Below, in pieces: positions 48,701 to 57,964 of a DNA stretch of 64,000 nt (the first letter of the stretch is position 1; the number at the start of each line of letters is the position of its first letter). The stretch comes from Hypomesus transpacificus (Eukaryota; Chordata; Actinopteri; Osmeriformes; Osmeridae). A program made the translations under genes and the position numbers. Where the stretch lies: positions 16,407,610 to 16,471,609 of the forward strand of contig NC_061061.1 of the NCBI RefSeq assembly GCF_021917145.1, read 5' to 3'. Under the pieces are notes generated by a model. The model made no database searches, was not told the DNA's origin, and worked only from the letters and a program-made list of their open reading frames with translations.

Positions 48701-51700
48701 GCAGAGCACTGCTTACACTGGGGTACAGAGTGGACACTGGAACACAGGACAGGGAAGGAAAACGACAAAGGTAAATGTGCCGGAAAAAGAAACAAGGGTT
48801 AAAAAAAAAAAAAAAATAAATAAAAAAAAATATGAAATGTATACCATGCTTAACAAAGTGTTTTTTTTTTACCAGAAGAAACGACTCGACCCTGACAGTA
48901 ATCTGAGAGCCCAAACTGAGGTATAACAAGGTAGAGAGACCGTGACGGTGTTTTACCTGTCGTACCAGTCCCTGCACTCTCCGTAGGGGTACTTGGTGAG
49001 GTAGGCCGCGAAGTAGAAGCAGGCCTGGGCGGACTCACACCAGGCACACTGGCTGGAGTTGGACAGACACTCCCCGCATGTCTTCCTCCTGCACGCGGTG
49101 GAGACGGGAGGAGACAAGGAGAACGAGGATGAGGTTTATCAACGTCATCTGTGGTTGTTTGTCATTTCCTTTCTTAACCGTCGGGACGGGAAATGAGGTT
49201 GCTGAGAATAGCACTCGCTTTGAAAACAAGCCCTGCGAATGATTGGCACTCACTGGTTGCACACTTTCGGACACACCCCCGGATCTCGAATGGAACCTTC
49301 CAGCCTCCCCCGTCGGCTGCATTGGTAGTCAGCCTTCTTGCTTGAGTTGATTTGCCATTCACAGTAAGGGTCCTAGGGTCAAACATCAAGAGGTTCAACC
49401 GGTCGCCCTGACCAACACCCTTATAGCCTTTCTTGTACATATAAAGACACTTTATAGGTTGGAAAAAATCCATATAATTAGCTTTTCACAATGTATTCTT
49501 CATGTTTTGGCTACTTGCAATGTTTGGGACTATCTCGTTGTTATGATCAGTGACCTATGCTCTTTTGTAAGCTCTCTCTTGGAAGTCGCTTTGGATAAAA
49601 GCGTCTGCTAAATGAATAAATGTAAATATAATTGCTCCTCCCCAATGGCGATCTCTACCCTTATTCGGGCAGTAAAAATTGCCTATTTAATCAATTGTAT
49701 CAAACCTAATCTAACCTAAATCTAATCTTCTCTAGTCGTAAAGGCCAGCAGGCCAGGAGTGGTCTGTGTACCTGGGTGCAGGCGGAGCAGTCCCTGTATT
49801 CCTCACACAGGGTGCAGTGCTGCGGTGCCAACAGCAGGTGGTGCTCTCCTTCCCCCGAGTCCTCCGGGCAGAGCTCCAGGTGCAGGCCGGCGCGTGCCAG
49901 GCAGCGGGCCAGGGAGGGGCACCAGCCGCAGGACTGGTCCGACAGGCAGGCCAGGCAGGACTGGTACCCCGAGCAGGAGCCGGAGCGGTACGGCTCCAGG
50001 AACAGGAAGGAAATCTCCTACAGGGGGATAAAAAAGACAGGTAGTCTACAGAAAACTGATCTCACCGTTTTATTTACAAACTGTTTCCTGTAGGTTTGTT
50101 CACTTATATTGTAATAAAACAAGGTTCCCGCTTTTGTAAAAAAAAAAAAAACATACATTTAAATGACAGTTCTACAAAAAGTTTAAAAGTATTAAAATAA
50201 TTAAAAAAATCTCTCCATATCAAAAAGTATCCGTCAAAAAAAGTTCCAGGGAAGGTTCTGCTGGTACTCACACTGCCCCCGGGTAGAGCAGTCCTGTTCC
50301 AGATGAGGGCCATCTCGCTGGTCTGGCCCGAGCCGGAGTTATTCAGGTAGCCCTCGGCCTGGACCAGGTAGTGGTTCCCCCGGGTCAGGTTGGGGAACAG
50401 GACACTCCCGTCTGGGCGGGACAGCAGCTTGGTCTCCTTCTCCTGGTGAGCCGCCCAGCGACCCACCACCTCCTTCTGAACACGGAGAGAGAAGAAGAGA
50501 GGGAGGGAAAGAGACTTAGAAAAACAAAGAGGAAGAGCTCAGAAATATGACCCCCCAGCCCCCCAAAAGAAACGACATTCATCCACATTTGAACTCGTAA
50601 CTCTCTGTCTATATTCTCTTTATCTGTTTCCTCCAATCTCCTGTCGGCGTCTCTCTCGCTCACCAGCTGTAAGGAGTTGGGTCCGGAGGCCATGCGAGCC
50701 TCGAAGTGGAGCCTCTGGATGCGGGCCGACATGGAGACCGTCTCGGTGGGGGGGGGCGCCGGCGGGGGGGCACCCCACAGCGGGTGGATGAAGCCCCGGA
50801 ACTGCAGGGTGACGTCCATCTCCGTGGTGGGGCTGAGGATGATGGAGGTGCTGCGGAGGATGGCCACCTGAGGTGGTGGAGGAGGAGGGGGGGAGGGGGT
50901 GGAGGGGGGTGGCATAACAGACAGTGAGAGTCAGTAGAGGGTGTGTGTGTGTCTATATGATACGTTGTATGTCCTACAGAACGCATCCAGGTGAAAGAGC
51001 GGGCGTGGCAGAGGGGAGGACTCCGTACCTTGTCGGGCTGGGAGTCGTTGCGGGGGTGCTGGAAGGTGAGCAGGTGCAGTCCTGGGACATAGTTGTCGGT
51101 GCGACAGAGGTGGAGGGAGGTTAGGAAACGGGTACGCTCTCCCCACCAGCCGTACGCCCCGGAGATCTGGTCCACACGGCACGCACTGCGCTCTGAGAGA
51201 CCGAGAGGGAGGAGTCAGTACACTGCGCTCTGAGAGACCGAGAGGGAGGAGTCAGTACACTGCGCTCTGAGAGACCGAGAGGGAGGAGTCAGTACACTGC
51301 GCTCTGAGAGACCGAGAGGGAGGAGTCAGTACACTGCGCTCTGAGAGACCGAGAGGAAAGAGTGTGTTTTGGGTGTGTTTGGGCGGAGCTAAGAGAGGTG
51401 ACCTGGCTGCGAGGGGGTTTCTGATTGGAGAGAGAACTCGGGGGTGTGGTCAGGAGGGAGCTCGGACACAAACCTGAACGGAACTGCTCAATCACAGGAT
51501 GGGGACACACACAAACACACACACACACAGAAGACAGACAGACAGATCGCCTCCCATGTTCGTTCCACCCTAATCATGTCTCATTTAGTCCCTCACGATC
51601 CCTCTTTTTCCCCTCCTTGCTTGCTTCCTCCCTCCATGCTGCTCACCTGACACGGGCAGGCAGGACTCGTTCTGGACGCACCAGCCGAAGTCTCCTGGCG

Positions 51701-52418
51701 TGCGGGGAAGGGACTTGGGCGTTCCGCTGAACACCAAGCAGGACTGGCAGTCGGACAGGAACCGGGCCAGACCCAGGCAGCCCGTACTGCCACACTGGGG
51801 GCGGGGGGGGGGGGGGGGGGAGCAGAGGAACACAAAGTTAGACTCTTCGGAGTCACAGTCCAGTTCCGTGAAAGAAAGCAGGGTACTCTTGGCATTACAG
51901 GAAAAAGGATAGATACAACATGTCAAAAAGAGGAGGAGAGGGGTGTTACCGGGTCGTTGGGTTGGTACTCCCGACATCGCCCCTCACACCAGCTGCATTC
52001 TGGGTTCTTCAAGCACATGCTCTCGTCTGGTGCTTCGGCACACACGGCGTCCTGGACACGGGAAACACGACGTCACACACACACACAGCACTAAGCCTGG
52101 ACACACTGCAGCCTAAGAAAGTGCTGATTCGTTTTGGTACATTGGCGCAGCTTCCCATCTTCGGCCTCACAGACTTCGGCCCATTTCCATCTGCAATCCG
52201 CCCTGTAATAACTTCATAATCACTGCCCCACTCCTCACCCTGTCTCCTGGGTCGCTGCTGACAAACAGCGGAACTTTGTAAGCCACCAGGTCTCCACGGG
52301 CAACGCCACTGTAACCCCCGGCAACCAGAAGCACTCTCCCTTCCATCACGGCAGCTACATGGGAGTAGCGCCCCCTCACAGCCTCTCCTCCTATGGAGAG
52401 AAGGAGATATATATATAG

Positions 52419-52500
<82 letters not shown>

Positions 52501-55500
52501 CAGACATGAGAAAACCACATCTATGTGCTTTGGTCAGAGTGTGTGAGATGGTGTGTGTGTGTGTCGTTGGGACTCACTGTGCACGAGGCTCTCTCCAGAA
52601 GACACCCACTGGTGACAGCCCAGGTGGTAGAAGAAGATCTCCTCGTCGTAGCACTTCTCCTCTTGGTAATGGATATGGACGTTCCCACCTGAGAACAGGG
52701 AGGGAGAGAGACATCACGGTCACTAGGCTGAACCACACACAGGAAGAGGGGGGGGGGGGGGGCGCCCAATCATCTCAGGTGCGTGTTCATTTAGCGGAAC
52801 CTTTTCTCCAAAGCAACATACCGAAGGGGAATTGGACCTGCGACTACTTGATCAGCAGTCAAAATCCTCGACCAGTAATCCCCTTTCTCTACCCATAAGC
52901 CATGCCTTTAACTCCGGCACGGTGCAGTTTTGCTGTCGTTAACCGCTCTACACTCACCGTAGACCACCATGTAATTGCCGATGACCGTGGCGGAGTGGAA
53001 GGCCCTCTCTCTGGGCCCCGTTGCCGGGAAACGGGAGCGAAACGAGGTCCAGAACCTCCGCTCCACGTGAAACTCGTCTGTGGTGTTAACCCGCACACTG
53101 AACCTGAGGAAGGGATCGAGGGGTTCAGATGGTAGCAGACACCAGATTAAAAGTTTTCAAAGTCTAAGTCACACATACACACACGTTCAGATGATGGGTA
53201 AGCATGTGCACGTCTGAGCACACACACACTCCCCAGACATGTGGACACTTTCACAGCACATGTCCCTCTACGAGCGTGTGTGTGTGTGTGGGAGCGTATA
53301 CCTGGCCGTGGTGGGCCTGTGGCCCCCGTACACCAGCAGGGTCCTGGAGGGCTGGTGGAACACCATGGAGTGGCCCGCGGTGGCTGGAGGCTTCCCCCCC
53401 GTGGCCTGGACCGCCTCCCACAGCCCAGGGGCCTGCAGGCTGAAGCGATACAGGGACGAGGAGAACATGTCCTCCTCGGTGCGCCCTGGGACACGTTGGG
53501 GAGAGAGGGCACCGGGTGAGTCATCGCTTTTAGGAGGCGGATGTTTTACAGGGGTGGAGAATCTCCCATAACCCGATGCGACGCGACTGGTCCTACTGTC
53601 GGGATGGTGTCGTTTGCGGAGACGCGTGTGACACGAGGTGGACTGGGTCAAGACTGAGCAGGGTACCGTACCTCCGAACACGTAGAGATAATCGTCCACG
53701 ACGGCTGCCGCGTGGTTGGCAAGTCTCGGGGCCCCAGGGGAATCCGATTGGCCGAGCTGCTTCCAGTCGTCCAGAAGTGGCCGGTAAACCCAGACGTCAC
53801 TAGCCAGGGCCCCACTAGCGAGCTCGCCCCCGAAGATGACCATTTGACTATTCCACTCTACCGCTGTGTGAGAGTGACGGGCCACCTGGCAAGAGAGGAA
53901 GAGAGGAAAGGAGGAAGGGAGGAAGAGAGGAAGGGAGGAAGGAAGGGAGGGAGGAAGGAAAAGACGAAGGGAGGAAGGAAGGGAGGGAGGAAGAGAGGGT
54001 GACGTACAATAGGAGAAATTATGAGACGGCCAAAGAGAAGACACAGCAATCAAAAGAAAATTGCCGGATACAGTAAGTGGTTGAAAAATGCGTCAGAGCA
54101 AATGTAGTCAATGAAGAGGCGTTGTTTGCAGAGAACATAATCACTATATTTTAGTACAGATCACACATAATATTTTTTGCTGGGAATAAAAGACAGGCAC
54201 TTACTGGAGAGTGTCCATAGGACCTGTTCTCCCACTGGTTGGAGCTGAAGTTGTATTTCACCAAGTCTCCCAGTGCTCTGTTTAGGTCGAACCCTGAAGC
54301 ATAGAACATGAGACGTCAAACTAAAGAGCAATATATAGTCACATTGTTATATCATAGTATACTTAAACTAAAAAGAAGAATGGATGGGCGGTGAGACATC
54401 CTCAGTGGGTAAAATAATTGGGTGAATGATTCCATAAACAGGTGTGTGAATGACGGAATGAAATATGAACGGCACGACGAATCATGAATGGGTGAATGAA
54501 GAAACGCTTCCCGTCTCCTGACCTGCGAACAGGTACATGGCTCCAGTGGAGGACAGGTAGACCCCAGCTGACCCTGTCCTGGCAGGCGTGTACGGGTCGC
54601 CCCCGTTTACGTTCCACCACTGCCCCGCCCCGCTGTCATCACGGAGACCGAGCTGACAGCTCTGACCCAGGAAACCCGAGTTGCAGAGGCAGCGCTCTCC
54701 TCTCTGAGAGAGATTGACACAAAGAGCGAACAAACAAAGAGATTTAGGTGTGCAGACACACAGAGAACTAAGGGAGTCAGTTGGCTGAGCTGTTAGGGGA
54801 ATCGGGCTGGTAATCAGATGGTTGCCGGTTCGATTCCTGGCCGTGGTAAATGATGTTGTGTCCTTGGCCAAGGCACTTCACCCTACTTGCCACGGGGGAA
54901 TGTCCCTGTACTTACTTTAAGTCGCTCTGGATAAGAGCGTCTGCTAAATGACTGAATGTAAATGTAGAACTAGTGACATACTGAAAACGGATTCCAATTC
55001 GCCCAGGTCCGCAATTTGTGCCTTCTCACCTTGTCACACGTGCCGTGCAAGACGCAGGCCTGGGGGCAGAGAGGGGTGGTGCAGTCCACTCCTCCCCAGC
55101 CCGAGAGGCACTGACACTGGGAGGAAGCTGTGTCGCAGCGCCCCTGGCCCCCACAAGCACCAGGGCACACAGAGAACGTGTAGGTGGCATTGAATCCCAG
55201 AAGATTGTAATTAGCGTCGCTGAACAGGTGAAGCAGCATCTGAGAAAATCAGAGGAAAGGTGAGTAGAGGAAGTGCATGGTAGCGTAGTTGACACAGACA
55301 GTAAAGAGATAGTGCCCATACCTAGAATTCATGCTAATGAGTAATGTTACCTTGCCAGACTTGGCTTCTATGGGCTGAGGCAGGGTGTTGCCACTCAGAC
55401 TGGCCAGTAGGGGGCTCTGGTACGAGTCTCCATCGTAGACAAACAGGTAATCGTAGGTGCATTCTGTCTCCATGAAGGTGAAGTTCAGGACAATACGATG

Positions 55501-55869
55501 GTTGTTGCTGGGGGCTTAATGAGGAAAAAAATATATATATCAGAAATGTCAGTGCATTCAAACTTTTCAGCATGAATCAAACTAATTACACCATACATTA
55601 CACCATTACATTAACAATCCCTGAACAATCACCATCCGATAGCTGGTTGACAGGGTCCCTACCATGGTCACTAAATCCACATCTCCCCAATGAATACCTT
55701 TGATGAGCCATTCGCAGTTTCCGTTAACAGAGTAGTTCCCAGGTCCATCTGTGACATATCCTGGAGGTCCCCTCAACACCTGCCTGTGGCCCTTGCAGTC
55801 CCCTGCTCTGCACCCCGGGGCCCAGGCCACAAGCAGCAGTAGCAGGTGGACAGGGAGGTGGGACGCCAT
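34859..55869 (-). CDS. megf8: Multiple EGF-like domains protein 8 (complete coding region, 43 exons)
   Basis: Single-pass cell-surface protein. In vertebrates MEGF8 acts with MOSMO and the ligase MGRN1 to ubiquitinate Smoothened and so dampen Hedgehog signalling; loss disturbs left-right and limb patterning (Carpenter syndrome type 2 in man). I traced 43 coding exons with GT/AG borders; their phases agree throughout and give 2,865 aa, close to the human 2,845. Order: signal peptide, CUB, EGF, kelch propeller, PSI cluster, EGF/laminin-EGF, second CUB-like module, kelch propeller, PSI cluster, laminin-EGF block, transmembrane helix (about 2,601-2,624) and a 240-aa tail with MASRPFA. The ATG at 55,869 (MASHLPVH) has A at -3 and G at +4 and starts a good signal peptide; an in-frame ATG at 55,881 would add four residues. 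Exon coordinates are in the block entries. Several splice sites are embedded in tandem repeats (see findings). Confidence 0.97.
36373..36473. repeat. (GA)n microsatellite in megf8 intron 42
   Basis: About 100 bp of (GA)n on the plus strand, which is (CT)n in the megf8 transcript. It lies directly upstream of the exon 43 acceptor at 36,347. Confidence 0.95.
36540..36850. mobile_element. Possible DNA-transposon remnant in megf8 intron 42
   Basis: AT-rich segment with the repeated phrase AGCACCCCTAAA(A/T) at its left end and a CCTAGAATCGCCCCTGCG-like right end. This resembles dispersed fish repeat sequence. I see no coding capacity or clear terminal repeats, so the class is uncertain. Confidence 0.35.
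36901..39125 (-). CDS. megf8: megf8 coding exons 38-42: EGF and laminin-EGF block
   Basis: Exons: 38,957-39,125; 38,595-38,787; 38,126-38,296; 37,224-37,354; 36,901-37,033. They encode residues about 2,104-2,370. A calcium-binding-type EGF ([16 protein letters not shown]) is followed by EGF ([20 protein letters not shown]) and laminin-type EGF modules ([55 protein letters not shown]). The intron between exons 40 and 41 holds a 13-bp VNTR and a truncated SINE. Confidence 0.95.
37561..37722 (-). mobile_element. tRNA-derived SINE, reverse, head-truncated, in megf8 intron 40
   Basis: The tail (CATTTACATTTAGTCATTTAGCAGACGC) and body are intact. The copy stops after GGAATCGAACC...CCTTCTGAACC, so the A-box half of the tRNA-like head is missing. 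About 17 bp later a 13-bp VNTR begins. Confidence 0.85.
37739..38079. repeat. 13-bp VNTR, about 26 copies
   Basis: The unit GTTCTTTACACAT is repeated about 26 times with essentially no divergence, which suggests recent expansion. It lies in megf8 intron 40, ending about 45 bp from the exon 40 donor. The repetitive open frames it creates ([13 protein letters not shown] units) are not genes. Confidence 0.95.
39351..41277 (-). CDS. megf8: megf8 coding exons 34-37: second PSI-rich region
   Basis: Exons: 41,151-41,277; 40,023-40,233; 39,670-39,884; 39,351-39,546. They encode residues about 1,854-2,104. PSI/plexin-like cysteine modules run throughout ([79 protein letters not shown]). This is one of the most conserved parts of the protein. 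Exon 35 is bordered upstream by an intron containing a decayed retrotransposon fragment. Confidence 0.95.
40400..40720 (+). mobile_element. Degenerate non-LTR retrotransposon fragment in megf8 intron 34
   Basis: A conceptual plus-strand reading gives [12 protein letters not shown]...[10 protein letters not shown], resembling the C-terminal part of LINE reverse transcriptases (LPVxxRIxxKxLLLVFKxxxGxxPxY). It is interrupted by stops and frameshifts. It is a dead fragment on the strand opposite to megf8. Confidence 0.45.
41459..45033 (-). CDS. megf8: megf8 coding exons 27-33: EGF end and second kelch propeller
   Basis: Exons: 44,923-45,033; 44,425-44,543; 43,993-44,218; 43,567-43,738; 43,113-43,276; 42,104-42,239; 41,459-41,690. 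They encode residues about 1,469-1,854. After [12 protein letters not shown] come kelch blades ([10 protein letters not shown]...[17 protein letters not shown]...[73 protein letters not shown]). Exon 31 ends ...[13 protein letters not shown] at a donor lying within a 12-copy 66-bp array. I used the first donor; all eleven others keep the frame. Confidence 0.93.
41695..42030. repeat. GA-rich tract in megf8 intron 32
   Basis: Imperfect units such as GGGATGGAGAGAGAGGGCAAG recur for about 330 bp. In the megf8 transcript this is a continuous pyrimidine tract ending at the exon 33 acceptor (41,691). Confidence 0.9.
42349..43152. repeat. 66-bp minisatellite, 12 copies, spanning the megf8 exon 31 donor
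   Basis: Each unit contains the last 38-39 nt of exon 31 (encoding [13 protein letters not shown]), the donor GTAGGT and about 24 nt of intron. Copies differ almost only by one A/G change that is synonymous in the exon frame. The 66-bp period equals 22 codons, and no unit contains a stop in that frame, so the whole array is open from exon 31. Confidence 0.97.
43766..43955 (+). mobile_element. tRNA-derived SINE, forward, in megf8 intron 29
   Basis: Full-length copy. The head is GGGAGTCAGGTGGCTGAGCGG (A box), then GTTCGATTCCCGG (B box), the body GTCCTTGGGCAAGGCACTTC and the tail AAGAGCGTCTGCTAAATGAC. Confidence 0.9.
44222..44320. repeat. 20-bp minisatellite, five copies, abutting the megf8 exon 29 acceptor
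   Basis: The unit GAACAACCAATCAGCACGC(A/C) is repeated five times. Its last partial unit supplies the TTGTTCAG acceptor of exon 29 (44,219). Each unit also contains CCAAT on the plus strand. Confidence 0.92.
44702..44892 (+). mobile_element. tRNA-derived SINE, forward, in megf8 intron 27
   Basis: Same family as at 43,766. The head (GGGGAGTCAGGTGGCTGAGCGG), the B box (AGTTCGATTCCCGG) and a tail of AAATGTAATGTAAATGTAA are clear. It has a short deletion after the B box and another in the tail stem. Confidence 0.9.
45121..45221. mobile_element. MITE-like hairpin in megf8 intron 26
   Basis: Perfect 14-bp terminal inverted repeats (CGGGTTTCCCAGAT at 45,121-45,134 and its complement at 45,208-45,221) enclose a largely self-complementary interior with several TAAGAAGCTCTTA palindromes. 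At 101 bp without coding capacity it fits a small non-autonomous inverted-repeat element. Confidence 0.75.
45288..46395 (-). CDS. megf8: megf8 coding exons 24-26: second CUB-like module and EGF
   Basis: Exons: 46,155-46,395; 45,913-46,045; 45,288-45,538. They encode residues about 1,259-1,468. Features are a Ser-rich loop (seven or more consecutive Ser codons), [34 protein letters not shown] and [19 protein letters not shown]. This pattern matches the second CUB-like domain of MEGF8. EGF cysteines follow ([31 protein letters not shown]). Confidence 0.93.
45575..45738. repeat. (GA)n tract in megf8 intron 25
   Basis: GAGAGAGGATAGAGAGA-type units ending in pure (GA)n. In the megf8 transcript it is a pyrimidine tract starting about 35 nt upstream of the exon 26 acceptor. 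Confidence 0.9.
46668..47859 (-). CDS. megf8: megf8 coding exons 21-23: calcium-binding EGF and laminin-EGF
   Basis: Exons: 47,620-47,859; 47,103-47,287; 46,668-46,881. They encode residues about 1,047-1,259. Exon 21 opens with an acidic Met/Glu-rich linker ([16 protein letters not shown]). It continues into an EGF domain ([34 protein letters not shown]), whose DVEEC start resembles the calcium-binding type. Exons 22-23 carry an EGF and laminin-type EGF modules ([37 protein letters not shown]). Confidence 0.95.
47976..48140. repeat. About 45-bp minisatellite, four copies, next to the megf8 exon 20 donor
   Basis: A unit containing GGTGGTGATGTGGTAGGTG and GGGGAGTGTGACTGAGG recurs four times in intron 20 and ends within about 8 nt of the exon 20 donor at 48,147. 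Confidence 0.85.
48148..52051 (-). CDS. megf8: megf8 coding exons 11-20: first PSI-rich region
   Basis: Exons: 51,950-52,051; 51,647-51,794; 51,029-51,192; 50,664-50,867; 50,272-50,475; 49,772-50,017; 49,254-49,372; 48,957-49,088; 48,623-48,736; 48,148-48,231. They encode residues about 542-1,046. PSI-type cysteine modules are evident ([68 protein letters not shown]). A beta-rich segment lies between them ([17 protein letters not shown] ... [12 protein letters not shown]). Exon 13 has its acceptor inside a 37-bp tandem repeat. Confidence 0.93.
48299..48612. repeat. (GT)n-based higher-order repeat in megf8 intron 19
   Basis: Degenerate GT-rich units (for example GTGCGTCTGTGTTTGTGGGTC) run right up to about 10 nt from the exon 19 donor. 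Cys/Val open frames across it are artefacts. Confidence 0.9.
49582..49630 (+). mobile_element. SINE 3' tail fragment in megf8 intron 16
   Basis: Only the tail is kept: GTCGCTTTGGATAAAAGCGTCTGCTAAATGAATAAATGTAAATA. The tRNA-like head and body are absent. Confidence 0.7.
51183..51358. repeat. 37-bp minisatellite, five copies, carrying the megf8 exon 13 acceptor
   Basis: The unit CTGAGAGACCGAGAGGGAGG and then AGTCAGTACACTGCGCT repeats five times. On the transcript strand each copy contains a complete acceptor (CCTCTCGGTCTCTCAG|AGCGCA). The true exon 13 starts at 51,192; identical AGs lie before 51,229, 51,266, 51,303 and 51,340. Confidence 0.95.
52239..54703 (-). CDS. megf8: megf8 coding exons 4-10: EGF end and first kelch propeller
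   Basis: Exons: 54,523-54,703; 54,205-54,293; 53,672-53,885; 53,302-53,485; 52,958-53,103; 52,578-52,688; 52,239-52,390. They encode residues about 183-541. After the last EGF cysteines ([13 protein letters not shown]) come kelch repeats with typical GG dyads and spaced Tyr/Trp: [15 protein letters not shown]...[78 protein letters not shown]. This propeller is an extracellular protein-binding module. Confidence 0.95.
52420..52502. repeat. (GA)n microsatellite in megf8 intron 9
   Basis: Near-pure (GA)n on the plus strand, so (CT)n in the transcript, upstream of the exon 10 acceptor at 52,391. Confidence 0.92.
53888..54000. repeat. (GGAA)n-rich purine tract in megf8 intron 5
   Basis: GGAAGGAAGGGAGGAAGAGA-type units. 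In the transcript it is a pyrimidine tract that merges with the exon 6 acceptor (53,886). Confidence 0.9.
54772..54966 (+). mobile_element. tRNA-derived SINE, forward, in megf8 intron 3
   Basis: Full-length member of the same family. It begins GGGAGTCAGTTGGCTGAGC, has the B box GGTTCGATTCCTGG and ends GCGTCTGCTAAATGACTGAATGTAAATGTAG. Confidence 0.9.
55030..55869 (-). CDS. megf8: megf8 coding exons 1-3: signal peptide, CUB, first EGF
   Basis: Exons: 55,698-55,869; 55,351-55,514; 55,030-55,239. Residues 1 to about 22 form a hydrophobic signal peptide ([16 protein letters not shown]), followed by [10 protein letters not shown]. The CUB domain covers about residues 25-135 ([41 protein letters not shown]). 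EGF-like cysteines follow ([35 protein letters not shown]). Exon 2 begins at ATTAAG|CCCCC, which restores the [12 protein letters not shown] stretch seen in the mammalian protein. Confidence 0.95.
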
Positions 55870-55954
55870 CCTCTCCCCCATCCACACCAGGAGGGAGAGA
55901 GAGGTGGTGGAGATAAAGGTGTCAATCCCAGTACCTCAATCACTGACTGGGAAT
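55870..55954 (-). other. 5' UTR part of the first coding exon of megf8
   Basis: On the minus strand TGTGTTTTTACAACAG precedes 55,954 and makes a good acceptor about 85 nt upstream of the ATG. This implies a separate non-coding first exon. It is predicted from splice signals only. Confidence 0.5.
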
Positions 55955-56902
55955 CTGTTGTAAAAACACAACAATTATCAATTGAAGACAAACTAAAATA
56001 ATGACAGATCTAGAGTCATCAATGTGCTAGCCTCATTAATGATCTATGACATGGATGGCCAACTATGCTAGTAACAATTGCAATTATCTGCTAGCAAAAC
56101 AAGATGTCTACATATGTCAGGAGAGGACTGCTAGGTAGCCCGTTATCACAACCAGATGTGTTTATTACGCGTCATTACTGTAGTAAGTCAGCAAGCTATC
56201 TTCAAACTAGCTCAGACTTTGCAGCATCGCATTGCAACAGAACTACAATTTCAGTTGAATGAAGTATTGTTACAGTTGTTAGTGTAACATAAAACTGACT
56301 AGATAGCGATTAACATTACGTTGAATTTACTAGATAGCTAGGCTAGCCATCTTGGCTTGTTTTGGAGGTCCCTACCTACCTCAAATAAAATCTAGCAAAC
56401 CACGTTAGCACTAGCTCTAACATTATATATTGGCACTACTATAACTCAAGTACAGTACCCTCTGACTAAAGAACCAGATTGCTGCCGTTACTTTAGCTAG
56501 CCTTGTTCGTTGATTAATTCTAGCTAGCTGTGCTAGCTAAATTTGTGACCATCTACAGTAGTACAAATATTGCCTCTGCCAGGTGTGAGTTGAATAAACA
56601 TATCCAGGACAGTACTGGCTACTGTATATCGTTAATCAAGAAACCGCTACAGTAGTACAACAGTAATTGAACTACTTAGATTGACTCTGCTGTGTACAGT
56701 TTTGATTTGCTGCTGTCACTACTGGTGCTTCTGCAAAGTATATTTGTAAAATCAGAAAGACGATGCTGGCTGCTGCCTGCCCGATGATGCTGATAGCTAG
56801 CTAGCTACCACTACTAGATGGTCACTGTCAGCACTCCCTAACCTAGCCAAGAAGACCGTTATAGCTAGCCTAGGTTAGCAACGTTAAACATCGGTGTCTT
56901 AC

Positions 56903-57110
56903 CTGCCCCCGTGTCTTCGACTTTGTTCGCTAATATTTTACATTTTCCTTCGCTTGCCAGCTGAACACACCATCAAATAGCGTCGGTTTTCAAGCAGCAT
57001 AGGAGGAGCTCGACGCCTGGAATCCCTGCCAGCGTTAGCACAAACCAACCATCACAGAGGGGAAGCGTACAGTGGTTTGCTGCTATCCAGTTAGCTAGCT
57101 AGCTAGCTAG
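56903..57110 (-). promoter_or_regulatory. Likely non-coding first exon and promoter of megf8
   Basis: A consensus donor (GGGGGCAG|GTAAGAC) on the minus strand at 56,903 is the best partner for the acceptor at 55,954. The start site would lie somewhere in 56,940-57,110. No TATA box was seen. The intervening intron (55,955-56,902) is AT-rich with many GCTAGC-like motifs and no exon. Confidence 0.4.
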
Positions 57111-57570
57111 CTTCGACGTCCAGATGCAAATACGCATTCGACATGGCCGGTTTTGCAGTATAATATTCAAAACAGATGGTATTCAGCAAAGGATTCTGAG
57201 TCAGATTGTAAAATCAGTTTTTTCCGTCCACATGGACCACGGTGGAGATCTAAAATTATCGCCTCCCTTCCTGCTGGCTGTTTTGACGAGTGACATATAG
57301 TCCGTGGTTGCCAAAACAAAAGGTCCATAACAGTAGGTATACCTTTGTGCTGGGCAGCACTAAACCCCACATCTCAGCATTGCCCTCCGGCGGAGATCTT
57401 GACAATGATTCTTGATTTTTACGTGACGAAACTGCCTGGCCAATGCTTGCTTATGAAATCACAACAGTGCACCAATATATTCAAAGATCTATGTATTTTA
57501 TTATGGCATCAAATTACGTAAACATAATTGATCATAATTTCTTTGGCATACTTCCATAGATATAGATTAC

Positions 57571-57576
57571 TTTATT
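57571..57576 (-). terminator. Possible poly(A) signal of the TRIM gene
   Basis: An AATAAA hexamer on the minus strand lies about 0.4 kb past the TRIM stop codon. Others lie at about 57,493 and, only 26 nt past the stop, at 57,934. Which one is used cannot be told from sequence. Confidence 0.35.
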
Positions 57577-57964
57577 AATTCCATGAATTCATCCATACAA
57601 CCCATCAGTTAAAAAAGACAGTTAGAAAGTCAGAATCTAGGGAATGTTATAGATATTGCAATATCCAGAATTAAAGGCCTTATGAGAATGTATAGATATT
57701 TAAAGTGATAGTAATGTATGCAGTAGACTATGTAGGCTATTTCACTACAAAAAACTTGATTAGAAAAATCAGAGCAAAATATACAATACCCAAACAGTAA
57801 TCAAATGTATCATTAGAAAATAAACCCCCGCCCAACATTTTTTTTTCTGTATGTAGAAAAGATCAAGGCCACTCATACATTTTTAGCACCCAATGTAAAA
57901 ACATAAAGCATAACTAAAGCAGACTTAAATCACTTTATTTTGAACTCTCATTCAGACAACCTCC

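Noticed and set aside
55870..55887. megf8 start at 55,887
   Set aside because: The triplet there is GTG, not ATG. The first in-frame ATG is at 55,881 and the best context is at 55,869.
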